64,000 bases of DNA from Gemella haemolysans (GTDB lineage Bacteria; Bacillota; Bacilli; Staphylococcales; Gemellaceae), in NCBI RefSeq assembly GCF_012273215.1, contig NZ_CP050965.1:496001-560000 (forward strand). The letters are read 5' to 3'. This document shows positions 27,583-35,801 of this stretch, piece after piece; position 1 is the first letter of the stretch; the number at the start of each line of letters is the position of its first letter. The notes below the pieces were generated by a model. It was not told the origin of the DNA, did no database searches, and saw nothing but the letters and a program-made list of their open reading frames with translations. The translations under genes were made by a program, and so were the position numbers.

Positions 27583-27855
27583 ATGGCAGCAATTAGTCAA
27601 GAAAGAAAACAAGAAATTATCGCTAAATTCCGTACTCACGAATCAGATACTGGTTCTCCAGAAGTACAAATCGCAGTATTAACTGCAGAAATCGATGCTT
27701 TAACTGAGCACTTAAACACTCACAAAAAAGATCACGCAGGTCGTCGTGGATTACTTAAAAAAGTTTTCCGTCGTCGTCACTTACTAGACTACTTAATTAA
27801 AAAAGATATCCAAAGATACCGTGAATTAATTAAAGCTCTAGGATTAAGAAGATAA
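27583..27855 (+). CDS. rpsO: 30S ribosomal protein S15
   Basis: Early-assembly small-subunit protein that binds 16S rRNA. 90 residues. The motifs [29 protein letters not shown] and RRRHLLDYL are the S15 signature. Start ATG 27583 is chosen because GGAGG ends 8 bases upstream; the in-frame ATG at 27568 overlaps that site. It is preceded by its own promoter and structured leader and followed by a terminator. Confidence 0.98.
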   Translation: MAAISQERKQEIIAKFRTHESDTGSPEVQIAVLTAEIDALTEHLNTHKKDHAGRRGLLKKVFRRRHLLDYLIKKDIQRYRELIKALGLRR

Positions 27856-27871
27856 TTTTAAAAATACTTAT

Positions 27872-27908
27872 AGGAAAGCCGTTTGAGACACTTCGGCTTT
27901 CCTTTTTC
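27872..27908 (+). terminator. rpsO terminator
   Basis: AGGAAAGCCG / CGGCTTTCCT followed by TTTTT. Confidence 0.92.
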
Positions 27909-28037
27909 TATGAATGTAACAGAAGAGTAATGATATTTCCTCTCAAGTTTTTTATATATTTTTAATATGATTATAAAACATAATATTCTTAGAAAATTAC
28001 AAATATAACAAATATTTATATTTATATCAAAAAAGTA

Positions 28038-28066
28038 TTGACATAATATTGAAAAATTGATATACT
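28038..28066 (+). promoter_or_regulatory. tRNA-Arg promoter
   Basis: TTGACA, 17 bases, TATACT, 36 bases before the tRNA. Confidence 0.85.
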
Positions 28067-28102
28067 ATTAAAGTACTTCAGAGAGAGGTAAGTATATAAT
28101 AT

Positions 28103-28176
<74 letters not shown>

Positions 28177-28182
28177 TCACTT

Positions 28183-28211
28183 AGAGTAGATGAAAATCTA
28201 CTCTTTTTTTA
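28183..28211 (+). terminator. tRNA-Arg terminator
   Basis: AGAGTAGAT / ATCTACTCT followed by seven T. Confidence 0.92.
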
Positions 28212-28245
28212 TTTTTATAGATAATGAAAATAAAAAAAAGAACGT

Positions 28246-28500
28246 CTAAACAACGCTCATTTTTACTTCTATTACTTTATTCACTTCTGGTATTTTTTCA
28301 ACAATAGTTTTTTCAATTGCATATTTTAATGTGATATGTGATAGTTCACAATGTGCACATTCACCTAAAAATCTAATTTTTAAAATCCCATTTTTAAAAT
28401 TAATAAATTCTATGTTTCCACCATCTTTAATAAGTTTAGGGCGTATTTTTTCTAACTCAAATTTAATTTTATCAACAGTTTCATAATACTCTTTATTCAA
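28246..28500 (-). CDS. NifU C-terminal-domain protein (Nfu-type Fe-S scaffold)
   Basis: 84 residues, a stand-alone NifU-like domain with Cys48-x-x-Cys51 (GECAHCELS), the site that carries a bridging [4Fe-4S] cluster for delivery to apoproteins. It uses a TTG start: no ATG or GTG is usable, and AGAGGTGG lies 7 bases upstream of the TTG on the minus strand. It is transcribed from its own promoter, divergent from the HesB-like gene and NDH-2 cluster. Close to Staphylococcus NifU-like proteins in arrangement. Confidence 0.9.
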   Translation of the reverse strand: MNKEYYETVDKIKFELEKIRPKLIKDGGNIEFINFKNGILKIRFLGECAHCELSHITLKYAIEKTIVEKIPEVNKVIEVKMSVV

Positions 28501-28524
28501 AACGAATCCACCTCTCTATAAAAT

Positions 28525-28553
28525 ATTATACTGTTCGGCAAAAGAAAAGTCAA
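28525..28553 (-). promoter_or_regulatory. Promoter of the Nfu-type gene
   Basis: On the minus strand: TTGACT, 17 bases, TATAAT. The end of the spacer reads GCCGAACAG. Confidence 0.85.
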
Positions 28554-28994
28554 TAAAGCAAGAAGACATAAATATTTGATATTGTAAGTAATTTAAAATA
28601 GTTTACATATAAATATTAAATAAAGATAAAGTTTTATTAAATAGGACGAAGGAGAATTGTTTATAGATAGAATATATAATAAAATTAGAAGGAAAATCAA
28701 CGACAAAAATAAATATTTAAACATTTGCTTAAATCAAAATAATTTTTCAAAAAATGTTTACACATGTAAATTTTATTAACATTATAGTGTTTCGAGATTA
28801 ATATTAATAGAAGCCTTTAAAATTATATAAGCAACTATACTTATAAAAAAATATTATGTAAATTTAAACGCTTTTAAATAATTCATAAAATATTCACAAA
28901 TTATTTTATAAAATATAAGCAAGATACTGTTATTTTGTTAGAAAAACAGTTATAATATTAAATAGAAAATAAAAAATAAAGAGGGATACATTTT
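28554..28994. other. AT-rich gap upstream of the HesB-like gene and NDH-2
   Basis: No gene found. It contains a Rex-like 18-mer (28882-28899) and, next to a TATAAT at 28951-28956, an inverted repeat ACTGTT...AACAGT (28926-28931, 28945-28950). A TTG-started frame near 28658 is only 2 bases from its Shine-Dalgarno-like sequence and is not credible. Confidence 0.55.
28882..28899 (+). promoter_or_regulatory. Possible Rex operator
   Basis: TTCATAAAATATTCACAA matches TTGTGAAWWWWTTCACAA at 15 of 18 positions, with one half-site perfect. It lies about 100 bases upstream of the HesB-like/NADH dehydrogenase genes, which fits control by the NADH-sensing repressor Rex. Unproven. Confidence 0.35.
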
Positions 28995-29357
28995 ATGGCT
29001 AATACAGATAATCAATTAATTTTGATAACAGATGTAGCGGTTGGTAAATTCCAAGAAATGTTATTTGATGCTGATAAACGTGATAGTTACTTGAAAATTT
29101 CTATCGCTTTAGAAGGAACACAAATGCATTACGCTATTGATATTAAGGACGAATTAGAAGATGGTGATAAAGTACTTAACTTTGGTGATCTTAAAGTTCT
29201 TGTTAATGAAGAAGATGAGCTTCTTTTAAAAGGTCTTGAAATAGATTATGTTCAAGATGAATACGGTAGTGAGTTTACACTACACAATCCAAATATGATT
29301 GAAATCTATGATGATGAAGATGGCGGTTGCTGTGGAAACGGCTGCTGCTGCGGTTAA
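28995..29357 (+). CDS. HesB/IscA-like protein with a Cys-rich C-terminal tail
   Basis: 120 residues resembling A-type (HesB/IscA/ErpA) Fe-S carriers in length and fold (AVGKFQEML..., LLLKGLEIDYVQDEYGSEFTLHNPN), but the usual central Cys is missing. The C-terminus holds five cysteines at 112, 113, 117, 118 and 119 (GGCCGNGCCCG) in place of the family CGC. Cluster binding is therefore uncertain. It is 36 bases upstream of NDH-2 and likely co-transcribed. Confidence 0.75.
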   Translation: MANTDNQLILITDVAVGKFQEMLFDADKRDSYLKISIALEGTQMHYAIDIKDELEDGDKVLNFGDLKVLVNEEDELLLKGLEIDYVQDEYGSEFTLHNPNMIEIYDDEDGGCCGNGCCCG

Positions 29358-29393
29358 AATACAAAATAACAGATAAAAGGAGAAATTGATACT

Positions 29394-30584
29394 ATGAAAA
29401 ACGTAGTTATTTTAGGTGCTGGGTATGCGGGACTTACGACTTTAAAAGGATTAAAAAAAGCTGCTAAAGCTGGAGAGGTAAAAGTTACTTTAGTAAACAA
29501 AAATTCTTATCACTATGATACAGTAAACTTACACGAAGTTTCTGCAGGGAATATCCCAGCAAAAGATATTTGTATCGATATTAAAGATTTAGTATCACCA
29601 GGTGTAGAATTTGTTCAAGACGAAGTAATTAAAATTGATGTTGAGAAAAAATTAGTATTAACTAAAAAACATGAGCTTGACTATGATGTACTAGTTGTTG
29701 GATTAGGATTCCAACCTGAAACATTTGGAATTGAAGGTATGGCTGAAAATGCATTACCAATCGCCAATGTTAATGCTGCAGAAAAAATAGCTGCTACATT
29801 AGAAGACAACTTCAGAAAATATGCTACAAGTGAAGAAAAAGATGTAAAAGATATTTCAGTTATCGTAGGTGGAACTGGATTAGCTGGTATGGAATTCTTA
29901 GGGGAATTAGTTCACCGTAAAAAAGAATTATGCTCTAAATACGGAATTGATGAAAAATTAGTTAAAATTTACGGATTAGATGCTGCTCCAACATTATTAC
30001 CAATGTTTACTAAAGAGTACAGTGACTACGCAAGAAAATACTTAGAAGACAATGGAATCGAAATTATCTTAGGTGCTGGTATTAAAGGGGCTACTAAAGA
30101 TAGCTTCACTATCGAAGTTGATGGAGAAAGAAAAGATTTATATGCTTCTACACTAGTATGGACTGCTGGTGTTCGTGGTAACAAACTTATGGACGAAGCA
30201 TTCCCAGAACTTGCTAAACGTGGTCGTCTTGTAACTACACAACAATTAACAGTACCTGGACACGATGAGATTTACATCGTAGGTGACTGTGCTGCATTCA
30301 TCGAAACTGGTCAAGAAAGACCTTATCCAACAACAGCTCAAATCGCTAACCAAATGGGAGCATATGTAGGAGCTAGAATTAGCGGAAAACAAGTTGGAGA
30401 CTTCAAATACATCAACCGTGGTGTTGTATGTTCATTAGGTCACAAAGATGGTATTGCTGATGTTATGGGTGGTAAAAAAGCTAAAGGATTCAAAGCAGCT
30501 AAACTTAAAAAAATTATCGAAGCTAAAGCAATTTATGAATTAACAGACTTCGTTACTGCACTAAAAAACCAACGTATTCTTTAA
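29394..30584 (+). CDS. ndh: Type II NADH dehydrogenase (NDH-2)
   Basis: Non-proton-pumping NADH:quinone oxidoreductase, membrane-associated. 396 residues. The N-terminal FAD-binding GAGYAG (8-13), second NADH-binding VGGTGLAG (about 159-166), and the FAD-contact IYIVGDCAA (about 298) are present, with the C-terminal amphipathic region that holds NDH-2 to the membrane. In aerobic Gram-positives this is the main NADH entry to respiration. An operon with the HesB-like gene; terminator follows. Confidence 0.92.
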   Translation: MKNVVILGAGYAGLTTLKGLKKAAKAGEVKVTLVNKNSYHYDTVNLHEVSAGNIPAKDICIDIKDLVSPGVEFVQDEVIKIDVEKKLVLTKKHELDYDVLVVGLGFQPETFGIEGMAENALPIANVNAAEKIAATLEDNFRKYATSEEKDVKDISVIVGGTGLAGMEFLGELVHRKKELCSKYGIDEKLVKIYGLDAAPTLLPMFTKEYSDYARKYLEDNGIEIILGAGIKGATKDSFTIEVDGERKDLYASTLVWTAGVRGNKLMDEAFPELAKRGRLVTTQQLTVPGHDEIYIVGDCAAFIETGQERPYPTTAQIANQMGAYVGARISGKQVGDFKYINRGVVCSLGHKDGIADVMGGKKAKGFKAAKLKKIIEAKAIYELTDFVTALKNQRIL

Positions 30585-30610
30585 TACAATTATAATAAAA
30601 ATTATTTAAG

Positions 30611-30640
30611 AAGGCCCAATTAATTTTGGGTCTTTTTATT
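30611..30640 (+). terminator. ndh terminator
   Basis: AAGGCCCAA / TTGGGTCTT followed by TTT. Confidence 0.85.
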
Positions 30641-30716
30641 TTTGAATATTATTTAAAAGATAAAGTTAATTTAGTATTAAATTTTTTCTAATTATAGTAT
30701 TTTTAGCCATGTTAAT

Positions 30717-30745
30717 TTGAAAAAAAGTTGTAATTATGGTAAGAT
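30717..30745 (+). promoter_or_regulatory. Promoter of the GNAT-aminotransferase / rpoY / rnjA operon
   Basis: TTGAAA, 17 bases, TAAGAT with a TGG extended element. Confidence 0.65.
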
Positions 30746-30790
30746 ATAGTGTAGAGAAAATTTAACCAAATAAAGTTATGGGGAAAAATT

Positions 30791-32365
30791 ATGATATATA
30801 AAATAGCAAATACAGCGGAAGAATATGAACAAATTTTCAAGTTGAACTATGAAACATTTGTCGAAGAAATTCCTCAACATGAAAAAAATGAAACTAAAAA
30901 ATTAAAAGATAAATTTCATGATAAAAACATATATATAATAGCTAAAAAGAAAAACGATGTAGTTGGTATGATTGCATTATCAGATCAGCGTCCGTTTTCT
31001 TTAGACTTAAAACTTAATGATATAGATAAATATTACAAAGGTATTTATAAAAAACCTGTAGAAATAAGATTATTATCTATAAAAGAAAAATACAGAAAAA
31101 CTAAAGTTTTTACAGAATTATTGCAAAGAACATTTAATTATATTATTCAGAATACCTATGATATTGTGTTTATATCAGGAACAACTAGACAAGAAAAACT
31201 ATACAAGCATATAGGCTTTACAAAATTCCATGAGAACGTAGGAACTAAAGATGCTGAATATATGCCTATGTATCTTTCACTTAAGAGTGAAAATAAGGTT
31301 CTTGATAGAATGGCAAAAGCTCAAAGAATTAACTTTTTACCGGGACCAGTAGACTTATCTCAAGATGTTATTGATAAATTATCTAAGCAATTGTACTCAC
31401 ATAGAAGTAATGAATTCGTTAGTTTAACTAAAAATACACTTTCAAAAATAGAGAGAATTTTAGATGTAGAAACAGCGACTATTTTACATGGATCAGCTAC
31501 ATTAGCCAATGAAGCTATAATGGCGCAATTGAAAGGTAGAAATCTTAACAATGGTCTTGTTTTAGCAAATGGTGAATTCGGAAATAGATTAGTTCGTGAA
31601 ACAAAACGTCACGGCTTAAATATCGAATGTTATTCTGTAGGTTTTGGAGAAAGCTTTGACTTAGAAGTTGTAGCTGAAAAATTAAAATCAGGAAATTATG
31701 ATTTTGTTTATTTAGTTCATAACGAAACTAGTGTTGGAATATTGAATGATTTAGAAGAAATTACAAAAATCGTTAAACAAAATAATTTAGTACTTGCAGT
31801 TGACGCAGTTTCTGCAGTAGGTGCTATTAAATATAGTTATAAAGATGTTGATTATGTAGCTTGTTCATCAGGTAAAGCCTTTTGTTCTGTAGCTGGATTA
31901 GCAATTGTAGGTACTAATTGTGAGTTAGTTCCATTGGAAAGCACGCCACTATATCTAGATTTACACTATGCTAATAAAATGACATCGATACCTTTCACTC
32001 AACCATCTATTTTAATGGAAGCACTAAATACAGCTTTAGACGCCTTTAAAACAGATGAAAGGTATGAAAAGGTTCAGGAAAAATATTCATATATGAAGGC
32101 AGGACTTAAAGAATTGGGTCTTCCAATAATGAAAATAAAAGAAAAAGAAGTTTCACCGGTGATTGTAACTGTAGAATTGCCTGAAAACATTAGTTCACTT
32201 AACATTGGAGCTTCACTTGCAATAAATAATATTTTTATTCATTATAAGAGTTCATATCTTCAAGAAAGAAATATTATTCAGTTTTCATTTATAAATATTA
32301 ATACAACAAAAAATGAATTAGATTACACATTAAATATATTAAAAGAAATGATAGGAGATTATTAA
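30791..32365 (+). CDS. Fusion: N-terminal GNAT acyltransferase + C-terminal class V aminotransferase
   Basis: 524 residues. Residues 1-165 look like a GNAT/N-acyltransferase domain ([21 protein letters not shown] is the beta4-alpha3 region; [13 protein letters not shown] the C-terminal motif). Residues 175-524 are a class V PLP aminotransferase (LPGPVDLS at 183, [11 protein letters not shown], Asp338 in AVDAVSA, PLP Lys362 in SSGKAF) like Ser/Ala-glyoxylate or phosphonate transaminases. One continuous frame with no internal Shine-Dalgarno between domains, so a genuine fusion. Substrate unknown. It is translationally coupled (TAATG) to rpoY and rnjA, which gives no clue to its pathway. Confidence 0.82.
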   Translation: MIYKIANTAEEYEQIFKLNYETFVEEIPQHEKNETKKLKDKFHDKNIYIIAKKKNDVVGMIALSDQRPFSLDLKLNDIDKYYKGIYKKPVEIRLLSIKEKYRKTKVFTELLQRTFNYIIQNTYDIVFISGTTRQEKLYKHIGFTKFHENVGTKDAEYMPMYLSLKSENKVLDRMAKAQRINFLPGPVDLSQDVIDKLSKQLYSHRSNEFVSLTKNTLSKIERILDVETATILHGSATLANEAIMAQLKGRNLNNGLVLANGEFGNRLVRETKRHGLNIECYSVGFGESFDLEVVAEKLKSGNYDFVYLVHNETSVGILNDLEEITKIVKQNNLVLAVDAVSAVGAIKYSYKDVDYVACSSGKAFCSVAGLAIVGTNCELVPLESTPLYLDLHYANKMTSIPFTQPSILMEALNTALDAFKTDERYEKVQEKYSYMKAGLKELGLPIMKIKEKEVSPVIVTVELPENISSLNIGASLAINNIFIHYKSSYLQERNIIQFSFININTTKNELDYTLNILKEMIGDY

Positions 32366-32583
32366 TGGCAGTATTTAAAGTATTTTACCAAGAAAATTCA
32401 AAGGAAATTCCAGTAAGAGAAAACACACAAGTGTTATATGTAGAAGCTGATGGAGTACCAGCAGTAAGAAAGTATTTAGATGACAGAAACTATAATGTAG
32501 AACTTGTTCAAGAATTAAGCGAAGCATATTTAGAGTTTGAAAAACAATCTGAAGACTTTAAAGTGGAGAAAGTTAATGGATAA
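32365..32583 (+). CDS. rpoY: RNA polymerase epsilon subunit
   Basis: 72 residues, the small YkzG-type auxiliary RNA polymerase subunit found in Firmicutes. The sequence [20 protein letters not shown] at the N-terminus and location directly before rnjA match Bacillus rpoY-rnjA. The ATG overlaps the preceding stop, and the last 8 bases overlap rnjA. Confidence 0.93.
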   Translation: MAVFKVFYQENSKEIPVRENTQVLYVEADGVPAVRKYLDDRNYNVELVQELSEAYLEFEKQSEDFKVEKVNG

Positions 32584-34246
32584 AATCATTAAAAAAAATG
32601 AAGTAGGAGTAGCTGCTATTGGTGGTTTAGGAGAAATCGGTAAAAACACCTATGCTATTCAATACCGCGATGAGATTATAATAATCGACGCTGGAGTTAA
32701 GTTCCCTGGAGATAATATTCTGGGAATTGACTATGTAATACCTGATTACTCATATATTGAAAAAAATATTGATAAAATCAAAGCGTTGATTATTACTCAT
32801 GGTCACGAAGATCATATTGGTGGATTACCATTCTTACTTAGAAAAGTTAATTTACCAATATATGGTGGGCCATTAGCAATTGGATTGATTAGATCAAAAT
32901 TAGAAGAACACAACTTACTGGCTAAAGCTGAGCTTAATGTTATAGATGAAGATACAGTGTTAAGTTTTAAATATTTAAAAGTATCATTCCATAACACAAC
33001 TCACTCTATTCCAGATTCATTTGGAGTTATTGTAAATACTCCACAAGGGAATATTGTTCATACAGGTGATTTTAAATTTGACTTTACTCCAGTAGGTCAA
33101 GGATCAAATTTACACAAAATGGCAGCAATAGGAGAAAAAGGAGTATTGTGTTTACTTTCTGATTCAACAAACTCAGAAAGAACAGAATTTACTCAAAGTG
33201 AAAAAGAAGTAGGTAAAACTATTTCTAATATTCTTCGTAAAGAGAAACATAGAGTAATATTTGCAACTTTCGCTTCAAACGTATATCGTGTAAAACAAGT
33301 TGTAGAGGCTTGTATTGAACATGGTAGAAAGATTGTTGTATTCGGCCGTTCTATGGAGAAAGCTATTAAAATTGGTACAGAATTAGGGTATATTAAAGCA
33401 CCTAAGGAAACATTTGTAAATAGTAAGTACTTAAATCAAGTAGATCCTAATAAACTACTTATTTTATGTACTGGAACTCAAGGAGAAGAATTAGCAGCGT
33501 TAAGTAGAATAGCAAATGGAACACATAAGAAAATTACAATAATGCCAACGGATACTGTAATTTTTGCTAGTTCGGCAATTCCAGGGAACACTCTGTCTAT
33601 TAATAAAAATATAGATTTATTATCAAAACTTGGGGCAAATGTTATTACTTCTAGTGTTAATAATGTTCATACATCTGGGCACGGTTCGAAAGAAGAACAA
33701 AAACTAATGTTTAGATTAATCAAACCTAAATATTTCATGCCTATTCACGGCGAATATAGAATGCAGGTTATTCATGCTCAAACAGCAGCAGAATGTGACA
33801 TTCCACTAGAAAATTCATTTATTATGGAAAATGGTGAGGTATTAGCATTAACTAGCGATAGTGCAAGAATTGCTGGTAAGTTTGATGCATCAGATGTCTA
33901 TGTAGATGGACTTGGAATTGGAGATATCGGTAGTGTTGTAATTAAAGATAGAAAAGAACTATCTGAAGAAGGTGTTATCGTAGTTTCAATTGCAATTGAC
34001 TTTGAAAATAAAAAATTAATGAATAATCCCGATATAATAAGTCGTGGATTCGTTAATGTAAATGAATCAACAGAATTATTCGGACAATCTAAAGCAGTTG
34101 TTAAAGATGCTGTTTTATCTGTACTATCGAATGAGGAGTGCGGAGTATATCAAGTTAGACAACAAATTTTAGAATCTTTAGGGGAATTTTTAGAAAGTGA
34201 AATAGGAAGAAAGCCTGTTATTTTACCAACAATATTGGAGGTGTAA
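32576..34246 (+). CDS. rnjA: Ribonuclease J1
   Basis: Beta-CASP metallo-beta-lactamase nuclease with 5'-3' exo- and endonuclease activity, central to mRNA decay and rRNA maturation. About 556 residues. The metal motif [10 protein letters not shown] is at about residues 73-82, with the TGDFKFD and beta-CASP ([16 protein letters not shown]) blocks. Start ATG 32576 is chosen because GGAG is 8 bases upstream and the RNase J N-terminus ([15 protein letters not shown]) follows shortly. An earlier in-frame start at 32537 would add residues with no RBS. Confidence 0.96.
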   Translation: MDKIIKKNEVGVAAIGGLGEIGKNTYAIQYRDEIIIIDAGVKFPGDNILGIDYVIPDYSYIEKNIDKIKALIITHGHEDHIGGLPFLLRKVNLPIYGGPLAIGLIRSKLEEHNLLAKAELNVIDEDTVLSFKYLKVSFHNTTHSIPDSFGVIVNTPQGNIVHTGDFKFDFTPVGQGSNLHKMAAIGEKGVLCLLSDSTNSERTEFTQSEKEVGKTISNILRKEKHRVIFATFASNVYRVKQVVEACIEHGRKIVVFGRSMEKAIKIGTELGYIKAPKETFVNSKYLNQVDPNKLLILCTGTQGEELAALSRIANGTHKKITIMPTDTVIFASSAIPGNTLSINKNIDLLSKLGANVITSSVNNVHTSGHGSKEEQKLMFRLIKPKYFMPIHGEYRMQVIHAQTAAECDIPLENSFIMENGEVLALTSDSARIAGKFDASDVYVDGLGIGDIGSVVIKDRKELSEEGVIVVSIAIDFENKKLMNNPDIISRGFVNVNESTELFGQSKAVVKDAVLSVLSNEECGVYQVRQQILESLGEFLESEIGRKPVILPTILEV

Positions 34247-34248
34247 AT

Positions 34249-34917
34249 ATGAAATACAGAAGTGTATTTGATATTATAGGTCCGGTAATGGTAGGACCGT
34301 CAAGTTCACATACAGCAGGAGCAGTTCGTATCGGTCTATTTACAAGATATATTTTTGGAATGCAACCAGAAGATGTAAAAATAACATTATATGGTTCGTT
34401 CAAAGAAACTTATAAAGGACACGGAACAGACATTGCTCTTATCGGTGGATTATTAGGGTATAATACGTCTGATAAGCGTATAAGAACTAGTATGGAAGAT
34501 GCAAAAGCAGCAGGGATGGAGTTTGAGTTCATAGAGAGTGGAATTGAACATATTCATCCAAATACAGCAAAAATAGAAGTTCAAGCTGGTCGACATAGCC
34601 TCGATCTTATTGGGAAATCAATAGGAGGAGGAAAGATGGTTATCTTTGAACTGCTAGGCTTTGATGTGAATTTATCAGGTGACTTCCCCACTTATTTCAT
34701 TTTTTATAAGTTTAATGATAAAAATAAAGAAGAATTATCACTTAAAATTGTAGAATTGTTTGGTGATAAAAAAGTAAGTGAGAAATATTCTAGTTCTATT
34801 TTAGAAGGAACTAATTTACTTGTAGTTGAGTCTCTAGAGAAACTAAATAAAGAAAGCATTCAAAAAATAACTGAACTAGGATTTGTTAATGAAGTAAAAT
34901 TTGCAGATAAATTGTAG
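34249..34917 (+). CDS. sdaAB: L-serine dehydratase, beta subunit
   Basis: With the alpha subunit, deaminates L-serine to pyruvate and ammonia. 222 residues. The N-terminal GPVMVGPSSSHTAGAVRIG block (residues about 11-29) is the beta-domain signature; a C-terminal ACT-like region follows. Two-subunit [4Fe-4S] form as in Bacillus. It is 2 bases after rnjA and 11 bases before sdaAA. Confidence 0.94.
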   Translation: MKYRSVFDIIGPVMVGPSSSHTAGAVRIGLFTRYIFGMQPEDVKITLYGSFKETYKGHGTDIALIGGLLGYNTSDKRIRTSMEDAKAAGMEFEFIESGIEHIHPNTAKIEVQAGRHSLDLIGKSIGGGKMVIFELLGFDVNLSGDFPTYFIFYKFNDKNKEELSLKIVELFGDKKVSEKYSSSILEGTNLLVVESLEKLNKESIQKITELGFVNEVKFADKL

Positions 34918-34928
34918 AGGGTACAGAA

Positions 34929-35801
34929 ATGTTTACTAGTTTAGAAGAAATCGTAGAAAAATCAAAATTAGAACAAAAACCTGTTTCTGAGTTGATGATA
35001 GAACAAGAAATTGAAGTGAATGGTGTAACTCGTGTTGCAGTAGAAAAATTGATGAAAAGAAATTTAGCTGTCATGATGCAAGCTGTTGAAGAAGGATTAG
35101 CAGGAGTAAGTTCAAAAACAGGACTTACAGGTGGAGACGCTAAAAAACTACAAGAGTATATTAATAGTGGTAAATCAATTACTGGTAGTGATTTTTTAAA
35201 CGGAGTTGCTGCAGCAATTGCAACAAATGAAGTTAATGCATCTTTAGGATTAATTTGTGCAACTCCGACTGCTGGATCGGCTGGAGTACTTCCAGGCTGT
35301 ATTCATGCGTTAAAGGAAAAATTCAATATTGATGAAGAAACGCAGTTAAGAATGTTATTTACAGCTGGAGCTTTTGGATTCGTAGTAGCTAATAATGCTT
35401 CATGTTCAGGAGCAGAAGGTGGATGCCAAGCTGAAATTGGTTCAGCAAGTGCAATGGCAGCGGCAGCTATAGTAGAAGCCATGGGAGGAGATGCCGAGAT
35501 GAGTGCTCATGCATTTGCCATTGCTTTAAAAAATATGTTAGGACTTGTTTGTGATCCAGTAGCAGGATTAGTAGAGGTACCTTGTGTAAAAAGAAATGCG
35601 GCTGGAGCTTCTACAGCTTTAATGGCAGCAGATTTAGCTCTAGCAGGAATAAAAAGTCGTATTCCAGCTGACGAAGTGTTAGAAGCAATGTATAAGATAG
35701 GACTTGAAATGTCTACTACATTAAAAGAAACTGCTAAGGGTGGTTTAGCAATCACAAAAACTGGAGAAAAATATAGGAGTTTATTATTCGGTAATGATTA
35801 A
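34929..35801 (+). CDS. sdaAA: L-serine dehydratase, iron-sulfur alpha subunit
   Basis: Catalytic alpha subunit, 290 residues. ICATPTAGSAGVLPG, NASCSGAEGGCQAEIG and CDPVAGLVEVPC supply the three cysteines for the [4Fe-4S] cluster typical of SdaA. It overlaps recG by 8 bases. Order sdaAB-sdaAA-recG is the Bacillus order. Confidence 0.95.
   Translation: MFTSLEEIVEKSKLEQKPVSELMIEQEIEVNGVTRVAVEKLMKRNLAVMMQAVEEGLAGVSSKTGLTGGDAKKLQEYINSGKSITGSDFLNGVAAAIATNEVNASLGLICATPTAGSAGVLPGCIHALKEKFNIDEETQLRMLFTAGAFGFVVANNASCSGAEGGCQAEIGSASAMAAAAIVEAMGGDAEMSAHAFAIALKNMLGLVCDPVAGLVEVPCVKRNAAGASTALMAADLALAGIKSRIPADEVLEAMYKIGLEMSTTLKETAKGGLAITKTGEKYRSLLFGND

Noticed and set aside
28640-28790. TTG-started frame of about 41 codons upstream of the HesB-like gene
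   Set aside because: The Shine-Dalgarno-like AAGGAG is only 2 bases from the TTG, content is random Lys/Asn-rich, and the region fits a control region.
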